Source: Aulostomus chinensis (taxonomy: Eukaryota > Chordata > Actinopteri > Syngnathiformes > Aulostomidae). Taken from it: DNA of 64,000 bases. This document shows positions 36,441 to 51,300 of the stretch, piece after piece; the stretch's first letter is position 1, and every line of letters starts with the position of its first letter. A program made the position numbers and the translations under genes. The notes beneath the pieces were generated by a model. It was not told the origin of the DNA. It made no database searches and saw only the letters and a program-made list of their open reading frames with translations. Location: NCBI GenBank assembly GCA_037954235.1, contig JBBMOA010000003.1, positions 8,704,453-8,768,452 on the forward strand. The letters run 5' to 3'.

Positions 36441-38605
36441 AGATGCATAAACTTGAAGTTACAGCTTGATTTCAGTGAGTTTTCATCAAAATACAGGAGT
36501 TCTGCATTAAGTGTTCATTTTGGCCTTCTCTCGCTGAGAAAACACTATTTGTGACCTGTGATAAAAAAATGCCATAACTTTTGTTCAAAGTGAGTTTTCT
36601 GTCAAGTTTCAACCTGAAAGCATAGAAAGATGCATAAACTTGAAGTTACAGCTTGATTTCTGTGAGTTTTCATCAAAATACAGGAGTTCTGCATGAAGTG
36701 TTCATTTTGGCCTTCTCTCGCTGAGAAAACACTATTTGTGATCTGTGATACAAAAATGCCATAACTTTTGTTCAAAGTGAGTTTTCAGTCAAGTTTCAAC
36801 CTGAAAGCATAGAAAGATGCATAAACTTGAAGTTACAGCTTGATTTCAGTGAGTTTTCATCAAAATACAGGAGTTCTGCATGAAGTGTTCATTTTGGACT
36901 TCTCTCGCTGAGAAAACACTATTTGTGAAATGTGATAAAAAAATGCCATAACTTTTGTTCAAAGTGTGTTTTCAGTCAAGTTTCAACTTGAAAGCATAGA
37001 AAGATGCATAAACTTGAAGTTACAGCTTGATTTCAGTGAGTTTTCATCAAAATACATGAGTTCTGCATGAAGTGTTCATTTTGGCCTTCTCTCGCTGAGA
37101 AAACACTATTTGTGACCTGGGACACAGAACAGCCATAACTTTTGTTCAAAGTGAGTTTTCTTTCAAGTTTCAACCTGAAATTGTAGAAAGATGCATAAAC
37201 TTGAAGTTACAGCTTGATTTCAGTGAGTTTTCATCAAAATACAGGAGTTCTGCATGAAGTGTTCATTTTGGTCTTCTCTCGCTGAGAAAACACTATTTGT
37301 GACCTGTGATACAAAAATGCCATAACTTTTGTTCAAAGTGAGTTTTCAGTCAAGTTTCAACCTGAAAGCATAGAAAGATGCATAAACTTGAAGTTACAGC
37401 TTGATTTCAGTGAGTTTTCATCAAAATACAGGAGTTCTGCATGAAGTGTTCATTTTTGCCTTCTCTCGCTGAGAAAACACTATTTGTGACCTGTGATACA
37501 AAAATGCCATAACTTTTGTTCAAAGTGAGTTTTCAGTCAAGTTTCAACCTGAAAGCATAGAAAGATGCATAAACTTGAAGTTACAGCTTGATTTCAGTGA
37601 GTTTTCATCAAAATACAGGAGTTCTGCATGAAGTGTTCATTTTTGCCTTCTCTCGCTGAGAAAACACTATTTGTGACCTGTGATACAAAAATGCCATAAC
37701 TTTTTTCAAAGTGAGTTTTCAGTCAAGTTTCAACCTGAAAGCATAGAAAGATGCATAAACTTGAAGTTACAGCTTGATTTCAGTGAGTTTTCATCAAATA
37801 CTGGAGCTCTGCATGAAGTGTTCATTTTGGCCTTCTCTCGCTGAGAAAACGGTATTTGTGACCTGCGACACAGCACAGCCATAACTTTTGTTCAAAGTGA
37901 GTTTTCAGTCAAGTTTCAACCTGAAAGCATAGAAAGATGCATAAACTTGAAGTTACAGCTTGATTTCAGTGAGTTTTCATCAAAATACAGGAGTTCTGCA
38001 TTAAGTGTTCATTTTGGCCTTCTCTCGCTGAGAAAACACTATTTGTGACCTGTGATAAAAAAATGCCATAACTTTTGTTCAAAGTGAGTTTTCTGTCAAG
38101 TTTCAACCTCAAAGCATAGAAAGATGCATAAACTTGAAGTTACAGCTTGATTTCTGTGAGTTTTCATCAAAATACAGGAGTTCTGCATGAAGTGTTCATT
38201 TTGGCCTTCTCTCGCTGAGAAAACACTATTTGAGACATGTGATACAAAAATGCCATAACTTTTGTTCAAAGTGAGTTTTCAGTCAAGTTTCAACCTGAAA
38301 GCATAGAAAGATGCATAAACTTGAAGTTACAGCTTGATTTCAGTGAGTTTTCATCAAAATACAGGAGTTCTGCATGAAGTGTTCATTTTGGACTTCTCTC
38401 GCTGAGAAAACACTATTTGTGAAATGTGATAAAAAAATGCCATAACTTTTGTTCAAAGTGTGTTTTCAGTCAAGTTTCAACTTGAAAGCATAGAAAGATG
38501 CATAAACTTGAAGTTACAGCTTGATTTCAGTGAGTTTTCATCAAAATACATGAGTTCTGCATGAAGTGTTCATTTTGGCCTTCTCTCGCTGAGAAAACAC
38601 TATTT
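36441..38605 (+). repeat. 8-monomer duplication (1,494 bp)
   Basis: The haplotype gcatTaagtg, gataAaaaaatg, gatttcTgtgag, ggActtctc, gtgaAAtgtg, caacTtgaaag, ataCATgag runs over about 670 bp at 36,440-37,110. It returns at 37,935-38,605 (gcattaag marker at 36,501 and 37,995; gtgaaatg at 36,925 and 38,419; both 1,494 bp = 8 x 187 minus 2). A third copy sits at about 41,857-42,528 inside the 21-mer duplication. Confidence 0.88.
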
Positions 38606-41600
38606 GTGACCTGTGATAATAAAATGCCATAACTTTTGTTCAAAGTGTGTTTTCAGTCAAGTTTCAACCTGAAAGCATAGAAAGATGCATAAACTTGAAG
38701 TTACAGCTTGATTTCAGTGAGTTTTCATCAAAATACAGGAGTTCTGCATGAAGTGTTCATTTTGGCCTTCTCTCGCTGAGAAAACACTATTTGTTACCTG
38801 TGATACAAAAATGCCATAACTTTTGTTCAAAGTGAGTTTTCAGTCAAGTTTCAACCTGAAAGCATAGAAAGATGCATAAACTTGAAGTTACAGCTTGATT
38901 TCAGTGAGTTTTCATCAAAATACAGGAGTTCTGCATGAAGTGTTCATTTTGGCCTTCTCTCGCTGAGAAAACACTATTTGTGACCTGTGATACAAAAATG
39001 CCATAACTTTTGTTAAAATGAGTTTTCAGTCAAGTTTCAACCTGAAAGCATAGAAAGATGCATAAACTTGAAGTTACAGCTTGAGTTCAGTGAGTTTTCA
39101 TCAAAATACAGGAGTTCTGCATGAAGTGTTCATTTTGTCCTTCTCTCGCTGAGAAAACACTATTTGTGACCTGTGATACAAAAATGCCATAACTTTTGTT
39201 AAAATGAGTTTTCAGTCAAGTTTCAACCTGAAAGCATAGAAAGATGCATAAACTTGAAATTACAGCTTGATTTCAGTGAGTTTTCATCAAAATACAGGAG
39301 TTCTGCATGAAGTGTTCATTTTGGCCTTCTTTCGCTGAGAAAACACTATTTGTGACCTGTGATACAAAAATGCCATAACTTTTGTTCAAAGTGAGATTTC
39401 AGTCAAGTTTCAACCTGAAAGCATAGAAAGATGCATAAACTTGAAGTTACAGCTTGATTTCAGTGAGTTTTCATCAAAATACAGGAGTTCTGCATGAAGT
39501 GTTCATTTTGGCCTTCTCTCGCTGAGAAAACACTATTTGTGACCTGTGATACAAAAATGCCATAACTTTTTTTAAAAGTGAGTTTTCAGTCAAGTTTCAA
39601 CCTGAAAGCATAGAAAAATGCATAAACTTGAAGTTACAGCTTGATTTCAGTGAGTTTTCATTAAAATACAGGAGTTCTGCATGAAGTGTTCATTTTGGCC
39701 TTCTCTCACTGAGAAAACACTATTTGTGACCTATGATACAAAAATGCCATAACTTTTGTTCAAAGTGAGTTTTCAGTCAAGTTTCAACCTGAAAGCATAG
39801 AAAGATGCATAAACTTGAAGTAACAGCTTGATTTCAGTGAGTTTTCATCAAAATACAGGAGTTCTGCATGAAGTGTTCATTTTGGCCTTCTCTCGCTGAG
39901 AAAACATTATTTGTGACCTGCGACACAGAACAGCCATAACTTTTGTTCAAAGTGAGTTTTCTGTCAAGTTTCAACCTGAAAGCATAGAAAGATGCATAAA
40001 CTTGAAGTTACAGCTTGATTTCAGTGAGTTTTCATCAAAATACAGGAGTTCTGCATGAAGTGTTCATTTTGGCCTTCTCTCGCTGAGAAAACAGTATTTG
40101 TGACCTGCGACACAGAACAGCCATAACTTTTGTTCAAAGTGAGTTTTCTGTCAAGTTTCAACCTGAAAGCATAGAAAGATGCATAAACTTGAAGTTACAG
40201 CTTGATTTCAGTGAGTTTTCATCAAAATACAGGAGTTCTGCATGAAGAGTTCATTTTGGCCTTCTCTCGCTGAGAAAACACTATTTGTGACCTGTGATAC
40301 AAAAATGCCATAACTTTTTTTCAAAGTGAGTTTTCAGTCAAGTTTCAACCTGAAAGCATAGAAAGATGCATAAACTTGAAGTTACAGCTTGATTTCAGTG
40401 AGTTTTCATCAAAATACAGGAGTTCTGCATGAAGTGTTCATTTTGGCCTTCTCTCGCTGAGAAAACACTATTTGTGACCTGTGATACAAAAATGCCATAA
40501 CTTTTTTTAAAAGTGAGTTTTCAGTCAAGTTTCAACCTGAAAGCATAGAAAAATGCATAAACTTGAAGTTACAGCTTGATTTCAGTGAGTTTTCATCAAA
40601 ATACAGGAGTTCTGCATAAAGTGTTCATTTTGGCCTTCTCTCACTGAGAAAACACAATTTGTGACCTATGATACAAAAATGCCATAACTTTTGTTCAAAG
40701 TGAGTTTTCAGTCAAGTTTCAACCTGAAAGCATAGAAAGATGCATAAACTTGAAGTTACAGCTTGATTTCAGTGAGTTTTCATCAAAATACAGGAGTTCT
40801 GCATGAAGTGTTCATTTTTGCCTTCTCTCGCTGAGAAAACACTATTTGTGACCTGCGACACAGAACAGCCATAACTTTTGTTCAATGTGAGTTTTCTGTC
40901 AAGTTTCAACCTGAAAGCATAGAAAGATGCATAAACTTGAAGTTACAGCTTGATTTCAGTGAGTTTTCATCAAAATACAGGAGTTCTGCATGAAGTGTTC
41001 ATTTTGGCCTTCTCTCGCTGAGAAAACACTATTTGTGACCTGGGACACAGAACAGCCATAACTTTTGTTCAAAGTGAGTTTTCTTTCAAGTTTCAACCTG
41101 AAATTGTAGAAAGATGCATAAACTTGAAGTTACAGCTTGATTTCAGTGAGTTTTCATCAAAATACAGGAGTTCTGCATGAAGTGTTCATTTTGGTCTTCT
41201 CTCGCTGAGAAAACACTATTTGTGACCTGTGATACAAAAATGCCATAACTTTTGTTCAAAGTGAGTTTTCAGTCAAGTTTCAACCTGAAAGCATAGAAAG
41301 ATGCATAAACTTGAAGTTACAGCTTGATTTCAGTGAGTTTTCATCAAAATACAGGAGTTCTGCATGAAGTGTTCATTTTTGCCTTCTCTCGCTGAGAAAA
41401 CACTATTTGTGACCTGTGATACAAAAATGCCATAACTTTTGTTCAAAGTGAGTTTTCAGTCAAGTTTCAACCTGAAAGCATAGAAAGATGCATAAACTTG
41501 AAGTTACAGCTTGATTTCAGTGAGTTTTCATCAAAATACAGGAGTTCTGCATGAAGTGTTCATTTTTGCCTTCTCTCGCTGAGAAAACACTATTTGTGAC

Positions 41601-44600
41601 CTGTGATACAAAAATGCCATAACTTTTTTCAAAGTGAGTTTTCAGTCAAGTTTCAACCTGAAAGCATAGAAAGATGCATAAACTTGAAGTTACAGCTTGA
41701 TTTCAGTGAGTTTTCATCAAATACTGGAGCTCTGCATGAAGTGTTCATTTTGGCCTTCTCTCGCTGAGAAAACGGTATTTGTGACCTGCGACACAGCACA
41801 GCCATAACTTTTGTTCAAAGTGAGTTTTCAGTCAAGTTTCAACCTGAAAGCATAGAAAGATGCATAAACTTGAAGTTACAGCTTGATTTCAGTGAGTTTT
41901 CATCAAAATACAGGAGTTCTGCATTAAGTGTTCATTTTGGCCTTCTCTCGCTGAGAAAACACTATTTGTGACCTGTGATAAAAAAATGCCATAACTTTTG
42001 TTCAAAGTGAGTTTTCTGTCAAGTTTCAACCTCAAAGCATAGAAAGATGCATAAACTTGAAGTTACAGCTTGATTTCTGTGAGTTTTCATCAAAATACAG
42101 GAGTTCTGCATGAAGTGTTCATTTTGGCCTTCTCTCGCTGAGAAAACACTATTTGAGACCTGTGATACAAAAATGCCATAACTTTTGTTCAAAGTGAGTT
42201 TTCAGTCAAGTTTCAACCTGAAAGCATAGAAAGATGCATAAACTTGAAGTTACAGCTTGATTTCAGTGAGTTTTCATCAAAATACAGGAGTTCTGCATGA
42301 AGTGTTCATTTTGGACTTCTCTCGCTGAGAAAACACTATTTGTGAAATGTGATAAAAAAATGCCATAACTTTTGTTCAAAGTGTGTTTTCAGTCAAGTTT
42401 CAACTTGAAAGCATAGAAAGATGCATAAACTTGAAGTTACAGCTTGATTTCAGTGAGTTTTCATCAAAATACATGAGTTCTGCATGAAGTGTTCATTTTG
42501 GCCTTCTCTCGCTGAGAAAACACTATTTGTGACCTGTGATAATAAAATGCCATAACTTTTGTTCAAAGTGTGTTTTCAGTCAAGTTTCAACCTGAAAGCA
42601 TAGAAAGATGCATAAACTTGAAGTTACAGCTTGATTTCAGTGAGTTTTCATCAAAATACAGGAGTTCTGCATGAAGTGTTCATTTTGGCCTTCTCTCGCT
42701 GAGAAAACACTATTTGTTACCTGTGATACAAAAATGCCATAACTTTTGTTCAAAGTGAGTTTTCAGTCAAGTTTCAACCTGAAAGCATAGAAAGATGCAT
42801 AAACTTGAAGTTACAGCTTGATTTCAGTGAGTTTTCATCAAAATACAGGAGTTCTGCATGAAGTGTTCATTTTGGCCTTCTCTCGCTGAGAAAACACTAT
42901 TTGTGACCTGTGATACAAAAATGCCATAACTTTTGTTAAAATGAGTTTTCAGTCAAGTTTCAACCTGAAAGCATAGAAAGATGCATAAACTTGAAGTTAC
43001 AGCTTGAGTTCAGTGAGTTTTCATCAAAATACAGGAGTTCTGCATGAAGTGTTCATTTTGTCCTTCTCTCGCTGAGAAAACACTATTTGTGACCTGTGAT
43101 ACAAAAATGCCATAACTTTTGTTAAAATGAGTTTTCAGTCAAGTTTCAACCTGAAAGCATAGAAAGATGCATAAACTTGAAATTACAGCTTGATTTCAGT
43201 GAGTTTTCATCAAAATACAGGAGTTCTGCATGAAGTGTTCATTTTGGCCTTCTTTCGCTGAGAAAACACTATTTGTGACCTGTGATACAAAAATGCCATA
43301 ACTTTTGTTCAAAGTGAGATTTCAGTCAAGTTTCAACCTGAAAGCATAGAAAGATGCATAAACTTGAAGTTACAGCTTGATTTCAGTGAGTTTTCATCAA
43401 AATACAGGAGTTCTGCATGAAGTGTTCATTTTGGCCTTCTCTCGCTGAGAAAACACTATTTGTGACCTGTGATACAAAAATGCCATAACTTTTTTTAAAA
43501 GTGAGTTTTCAGTCAAGTTTCAACCTGAAAGCATAGAAAAATGCATAAACTTGAAGTTACAGCTTGATTTCAGTGAGTTTTCATTAAAATACAGGAGTTC
43601 TGCATGAAGTGTTCATTTTGGCCTTCTCTCACTGAGAAAACACTATTTGTGACCTATGATACAAAAATGCCATAACTTTTGTTCAAAGTGAGTTTTCAGT
43701 CAAGTTTCAACCTGAAAGCATAGAAAGATGCATAAACTTGAAGTAACAGCTTGATTTCAGTGAGTTTTCATCAAAATACAGGAGTTCTGCATGAAGTGTT
43801 CATTTTTGCCTTCTCTCGCTGAGAAAACATTATTTGTGACCTGCGACACAGAACAGCCATAACTTTTGTTCAAAGTGAGTTTTCTGTCAAGTTTCAACCT
43901 GAAAGCATAGAAAGATGCATAAACTTGAAGTTACAGCTTGATTTCAGTGAGTTTTCATCAAAATACAGGAGTTCTGCATGAAGTGTTCATTTTGGCCTTC
44001 TCTCGCTGAGAAAACAGTATTTGTGACCTGCGACACAGAACAGCCATAACTTTTGTTCAAAGTGAGTTTTCTGTCAAGTTTCAACCTGAAAGCATAGAAA
44101 GATGCATAAACTTGAAGTTACAGCTTGATTTCAGTGAGTTTTCATCAAAATACAGGAGTTCTGCATGAAGAGTTCATTTTGGCCTTCTCTCGCTGAGAAA
44201 ACACTATTTGTGACCTGTGATACAAAAATGCCATAACTTTTTTTCAAAGTGAGTTTTCAGTCAAGTTTCAACCTGAAAGCATAGAAAGATGCATAAACTT
44301 GAAGTTACAGCTTGATTTCAGTGAGTTTTCATCAAAATACAGGAGTTCTGCATGAAGTGTTCATTTTGGCCTTCTCTCGCTGAGAAAACACTATTTGTGA
44401 CCTGTGATACAAAAATGCCATAACTTTTTTTAAAAGTGAGTTTTCAGTCAAGTTTCAACCTGAAAGCATAGAAAAATGCATAAACTTGAAGTTACAGCTT
44501 GATTTCAGTGAGTTTTCATCAAAATACAGGAGTTCTGCATAAAGTGTTCATTTTGGCCTTCTCTCACTGAGAAAACACAATTTGTGACCTATGATACAAA

Positions 44601-44957
44601 AATGCCATAACTTTTGTTCAAAGTGAGTTTTCAGTCAAGTTTCAACCTGAAAGCATAGAAAGATGCATAAACTTGAAGTTACAGCTTGATTTCAGTGAGT
44701 TTTCATCAAAATACAGGAGTTCTGCATGAAGTGTTCATTTTTGCCTTCTCTCGCTGAGAAAACACTATTTGTGACCTGCGACACAGAACAGCCATAACTT
44801 TTGTTCAATGTGAGTTTTCTGTCAAGTTTCAACCTGAAAGCATAGAAAGATGCATAAACTTGAAGTTACAGCTTGATTTCAGTGAGTTTTCATCAAAATA
44901 CAGGAGTTCTGCATGAAGTGTTCATTTTGGCCTTCTCTCGCTGAGAAAACACTATTT
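37112..44957 (+). repeat. 21-monomer (3,923-bp) near-identical tandem duplication
   Basis: Unit 1 at about 37,112-41,034 and unit 2 at about 41,035-44,957 match at a constant 3,923 bp (21 x 187 minus 4 bases). Markers: ctgGgacacag 37,111/41,034; catcaaatactggagCtc; cagCacag; gtgaaatg 38,419/42,342; gttacctg 38,793/42,716; gaagAgttc 40,244/44,167; ttcaaTgtgag 40,881/44,804. By eye I found only two differences: gacAtgtg versus gacctgtg at 38,237/42,160, and cattttggcc versus catttttgcc near 39,884/43,807. This is the largest and probably youngest block in the window. Confidence 0.93.
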
Positions 44958-45369
44958 GTGACCTGTGATACAAAAATGCCATAACTTTTGTTCAAAGTGA
45001 GTTTTCAGTCAAGTTTCAACCTGAAAGCATAGAAAGATGCATAAACTTGAAATTACAGCTTGATTTCAGTGAGTTTTCATCAAATACTGGAGTTCTGCAT
45101 GAAGTGTTCATTTTGGCCTTCTCTCGCTGAGAAAACAATATTTGTGACCTGTGATACAAAAATGCCATAACTTTTGTTCAAAGTGAGTTTTCAGTCAAGT
45201 TTCAACCTGAAAGCATAGAAAGATGCGTAAACTTGAAGTTACAGCTTGATTTCAGTGAGTTTTCATCAAAATACAGGAGTTCTGCATGAAGTGTTCATTT
45301 TGGCCTTCTCTCGCTGAGAAAACACTATTTGTGACCTGTGATACAAAAATGCCATAACTTTTGTTCAAA

Positions 45370-48300
45370 GTGAGTTTTCAGTCAAGTTTCAACCTGAAAG
45401 CATAGAAAGATGCATAAACTTGAAGTTACAGCTTGATTTCAGTGAGTTTTCATCAAAATACAGGAGTTCTGCATGAAGTGTTCATTTTGGCCTTCTCTCA
45501 CTGAGAAAACACTATTTGTGACCTATGATACAAAAATGCCATAACTTTTGTTCAAAGTGAGTTTTCAGTCAAGTTTCAACCTGAAAGCATAGAAAGATGC
45601 ATAAACTTGAACTCACAGCTTGATTTCAGTGAGTTTTCATCAAAATACAGGAGTTCTGCATGAAGAGTTCATTTTGGCCTTCTCTCGCTGAGAAAACACT
45701 ATTTGTGACCTGTGATACAAAAATGCCATAACTTTTTTTCAAAGTGAGTTTTCAGTCAAGTTTCAACCTGAAAGCATAGAAAGATGCATAAACTTGAAGT
45801 TACAGCTTGATTTCAGTGAGTTTTCATCAAAATACAGGAGTTCTGCATGAAGTGTTCATTTTGGCCTTCTCTCGCTGAGAAAACACTATTTGTGACCTGT
45901 GATACAAAAATGCCATAACTTTTTTTAAAAGTGAGTTTTCAGTCAAGTTTCAACCTGAAAGCATAGAAAAATGCATAAACTTGAAGTTACAGCTTGATTT
46001 CAGTGAGTTTTCATCAAAATACAGGAGTTCTGCATAAAGTGTTCATTTTGGCCTTCTCTCACTGAGAAAACACAATTTGTGACCTATGATACAAAAATGC
46101 CATAACTTTTGTTCAAAGTGAGTTTTCAGTCAAGTTTCAACCTGAAAGCATAGAAAGATGCATAAACTTGAAGTTACAGCTTGATTTCAGTGAGTTTTCA
46201 TCAAAATACAGGAGTTCTGCATGAAGTGTTCATTTTTGCCTTCTCTCGCTGAGAAAACACTATTTGTGACCTGCGACACAGAACAGCCATAACTTTTGTT
46301 CAAAGTGAGTTTTCAGTCAAGTTTCAACCTGAAAGCATAGAAAGATGCATAAACTTGAAGTTACAGCTTGATTTCAGTGAGTTTTCATCAAAATACAGGA
46401 GTTCTGCATGAAGTGTTCATTTTGGCCTTCTCTCGCTGAGAAAACACTATTTGTGACCTGCGACACAGAACAGCCATAACTTTTGTTCAAAGTGAGTTTT
46501 CTGTCAAGTTTCAACCTGAAAGCATAGAAAGATGCATAAACTTGAAGTTACAGCTTGAGTTCAGTGAGTTTTCATCAAAATACAGGAGTTCTGCATGAAG
46601 TGTTCATTTTGGCCTTCTCTCGCTGAGAAAACACTATTTGTGACCTGTGATACAAAAATGCCATAACTTTTGTTCAAAGTGAGTTTTCAGTCAAGTTTCA
46701 ACCTGAAAGCATAGAAAGATGCATAAACTTGAAGTTACAGCTTGATTTCAGTGAGTTTTCATCAAAATACAGGAGTTCTGCATGAAGTGTTCATTTTTGC
46801 CTTCTCTCGCTGAGAAAACACTATTTGTGACCTGTGATACAAAAATGCCATAACTTTTTTTAAAAGTGAGTTTTCTGTCAAGTTTCAACCTGAAAGCATA
46901 GAAAGATGCATAAACTTGAAGTAACAGCTTGATTTCAGTGAGTTTTCATCAAAATACAGGAGTTCTGCATGAAGTGTTCATTTTGGCCTTCTCTCGCTGA
47001 GAAAACATTATTTGTGTCCTGCGACACAGAACAGCCATAACTTTTGTTCAAAGTGAGTTTTCTGTCAAGTTTCAACCTGAAAGCATAGAAAGATGCATAA
47101 ACTTGAAGTTACAGCTTGATTTCAGTGAGTTTTCATCAAAATACAGGAGTTCTGCATGAAGTGTTCATTTTGGCCTTCTCTCGCTGAGAAAACACTATTT
47201 GTGACCTGCGACACAGAACAGCCATAACTTTTGTTCAAAGTGAGTTTTCTGTCAAGTTTCAACCTGAAAGCATAGAAAGATGCATAAACTTGAAGTTACA
47301 GCTTGATTTCAGTGAGTTTTCATCAAAATACAGGAGTTCTGCATGAAGTGTTCATTTTGGCCTTCTCTCGCTGAGAAAACACTATTTGTGACCTGCGACA
47401 CAGAACAGCCATAACTTTTGTTCAAAGTGAGTTTTCTGTCAAGTTTCAACCTGAAAGCATAGAAAGATGCATAAACTTGAAGTTACAGCTTGAGTTCAGT
47501 GAGTTTTCATCAAAATACAGGAGTTCTGCATGAAGTGTTCATTTTGGCCTTCTCTCGCTGAGAAAACACTATTTGTGACGTGTGATACAAAAATGCCATA
47601 ACTTTTGTTCAAAGTGAGTTTTCAGTCAAGTTTCAACCTGAAAGCATAGAAAGATGCATAAACTTGAAGTTACAGCTTGATTTCAGTGAGTTTTCATCAA
47701 AATACAGGAGTTCTGCATGAAGTGTTCATTTTGGCCTTCTCTCGCTGAGAAAACACTATTTGTGACCTGTGATACAAAAATGCCATAACTTTTTTTAAAA
47801 GTGAGTTTTCAGTCAAGTTTCAACCTGAAAGCATAGAAAAATGCATAAACTTGAAGTTACAGCTTGATTTCAGTGAGTTTTCATCAAAATACAGGAGTTC
47901 TGCATGAAGTGTTCATTTTGGCCTTCTCTCACTGAGAAAACACTATTTGTGACCTATGATACAAAAATGCCATAACTTTTGTTCAAAGTGAGTTTTCAGT
48001 CAAGTTTCAACCTGAAAGCATAGAAAGATGCATAAACTTGAAGTTACAGCTTGATTTCAGTGAGTTTTCATCAAAATACAGGAGTTCTGCATGAAGTGTT
48101 CATTTTTGCCTTCTCTCGCTGAGAAAACACTATTTGTGACCTGCGACACAGAACAGCCATAACTTTTGTTCAAAGTGAGTTTTCTGTCAAGTTTCAACCT
48201 GAAAGCATAGAAAGATGCATAAACTTGAAGTTACAGCTTGATTTCAGTGAGTTTTCATCAAAATACAGGAGTTCTGCATGAAGTGTTCATTTTGGCCTTC

Positions 48301-51300
48301 TCTCGCTGAGAAAACACTATTTGTGACCTGCGACACAGAACAGCCATAACTTTTGTTCAAAGTGAGTTTTCTGTCAAGTTTCAACCTGAAAGCATGGAAA
48401 GATGCATAAACTTGAAGTTACAGCTTGAGTTCAGTGAGTTTTCATCAAAATACAGGAGTTCTGCATGAAGTGTTCATTTTGGCCTTCTCTCGCTGAGAAA
48501 ACACTATTTGTGACCTGTGATACAAAAATGCCATAACTTTAGTTCAAAGTGAGTTTTCAGTCAAGTTTCAACCTGAAAGCATAGAAAGATGCATAAACTT
48601 GAAGTTACAGCTTGATTTCAGTGAGTTTTCATCAAAATACAGGAGTTCTGCATGAAGTGTTCATTTTGGCCTTCTCTCGCTGAGAAAACACTATTTGTGA
48701 CCTGCGACACAGAACAGCCATAACTTTTGTTCAAAGTGAGTTTTCTGTCAAGTTTCAACCTGAAAGCATAGAAAGATGCATAAACTTGAAGTTACAGCTT
48801 GAGTTCAGTGAGTTTTCATCAAAATACAGGAGTTCTGCATGAAGTGTTCATTTTGGCCTTCTCTCGCTGAGAAAACACTATTTGTGACGTGTGATACAAA
48901 AATGCCATAACTTTTGTTCAAAGTGAGTTTTCAGTCAAGTTTCAACCTGAAAGCATAGAAAGATGAATAAACTTGAAGTTACAGCTTGATTTCAGTGAGT
49001 TTTCATCAAAATACAGGAGTTCTGCATGAAGTGTTCATTTTGGCCTTCTCTCGCTGAGAAAACACAATTTGTGACCTGTGATACAAAAATGCCATAACTT
49101 TTTTTAAAAGTGAGTTTTCAGTCAAGTTTCAACCTGAAAGCATAGAAAAATGCATAAACTTGAAGTTACAGCTTGATTTCAGTGAGTTTTCATCAAAATA
49201 CAGGAGTTCTGCATGAAGTGTTCATTTTGGCCTTCTCTCACTGAGAAAACACTATTTGTGACCTATGATACAAAAATGCCATAACTTTTGTTCAAAGTGA
49301 GTTTTCAGTCAAGTTTCAACCTGAAAGCATAGAAAGATGCATAAACTTGAACTCACAGCTTGATTTCAGTGAGTTTTCATCAAAATACAGGAGTTCTGCA
49401 TGAAGAGTTCATTTTGGCCTTCTCTCGCTGAGAAAACACTATTTGTGACCTGTGATACAAAAATGCCATAACTTTTTTTCAAAGTGAGTTTTCAGTCAAG
49501 TTTCAACCTGAAAGCATAGAAAGATGCATAAACTTGAAGTTACAGCTTGATTTCAGTGAGTTTTCATCAAAATACAGGAGTTCTGCATGAAGTGTTCATT
49601 TTGGCCTTCTCTCGCTGAGAAAACACTATTTGTGACCTGTGATACAAAAATGCCATAACTTTTTTTAAAAGTGAGTTTTCAGTCAAGTTTCAACCTGAAA
49701 GCATAGAAAAATGCATAAACTTGAAGTTACAGCTTGATTTCAGTGAGTTTTCATCAAAATACAGGAGTTCTGCATAAAGTGTTCATTTTGGCCTTCTCTC
49801 AGTGAGAAAACAAAATTTGTGACCTATGATACAAAAATGCCATAACTTTTGTTCAAAGTGAGTTTTCAGTCAAGTTTCAACCTGAAAGCATAGAAAGATG
49901 CATAAACTTGAAGTTACAGCTTGATTTCAGTGAGTTTTCATCAAAATACAGGAGTTCTGCATGAAGTGTTCATTTTTGCCTTCTCTCGCTGAGAAAACAC
50001 TATTTGTGACCTGCGACACAGAACAGCCATAACTTTTGTTCAAAGTGAGTTTTCTGTCAAGTTTCAACCTGAAAGCATAGAAAGATGCATAAACTTGAAG
50101 TTACAGCTTGATTTCAGTGAGTTTTCATCAAAATACAGGAGTTCTGCATGAAGTGTTCATTTTGGCCTTCTCTCACTGAGAAAACACTATTTGTGACCTG
50201 CGACACAGAACAGCCATAACTTTTGTTCAAAGTGAGTTTTCTGTCAAGTTTCAACCTGAAAGCATAGAAAGATGCATAAACTTGAAGTTACAGCTTGAGT
50301 TCAGTGAGTTTTCATCAAAATACAGGAGTTCTGCATGAAGTGTTCATTTTGGCCTTCTCTCGCTGAGAAAACACTATTTGTGACCTGTGATACAAAAATG
50401 CCATAACTTTTGTTCAAAGTGAGTTTTCAGTCAAGTTTCAACCTGAAAGCATAGAAAGATGCATAAACTTGAAGTTACAGCTTGATTTCAGTGAGTTTTC
50501 ATCAAAATACAGGAGTTCTGCATGAAGTGTTCATTTTTGCCTTCTCTCGCTGAGAAAACACTATTTGTGACCTGTGATACAAAAATGCAATAACTTTTTT
50601 TAAAAGTGAGTTTTCAGTCAAGTTTCAACCTGAAAGCATAGAAAGATGCATAAACTTGAAGTAACAGCTTGATTTCAGTGAGTTTTCATCAAAATACAGG
50701 AGTTCTGCATGAAGTTTTCATTTTGGCCTTCTCTCGCTGAGAAAACATTATTTATGTCCTGCGACACAGAACAGCCATAACTTTTGTTCAAAGTGAGTTT
50801 TCTGTCAAGTTTCAACCTGAAAGCATAGAAAGATGCATAAACTTGAAGTTACAGCTTGATTTCAGTGAGTTTTCATCAAAATACAGGAGTTCTGCATGAA
50901 GTGTTCATTTTGGCCTTCTCTCGCTGAGAAAACACTATTTGTGACCTGCGACACAGAACAGCCATAACTTTTGTTCAAAGTGAGTTTTCTGTCAAGTTTC
51001 AACCTGAAAGCATAGAAAGATGCATAAACTTGAAGTTACAGCTTGATTTCAGTGAGTTTTCATCAAAATACAGGAGTTCTGCATGAAGTGTTCATTTTGG
51101 CCTTCTCTCGCTGAGAAAACACTATTTGTGACCTGCGACACAGAAAAGCCATAACTTTTGTTCAAAGTGAGTTTTCTGTCAAGTTTCAACCTGAAAGCAT
51201 AGAAAGATGCATAAACTTGAAGTTACAGCTTGAGTTCAGTGAGTTTTCATCAAAATACAGGAGTTCTGCATGAAGTGTTCATTTTGGCCTTCTCTCGCTG

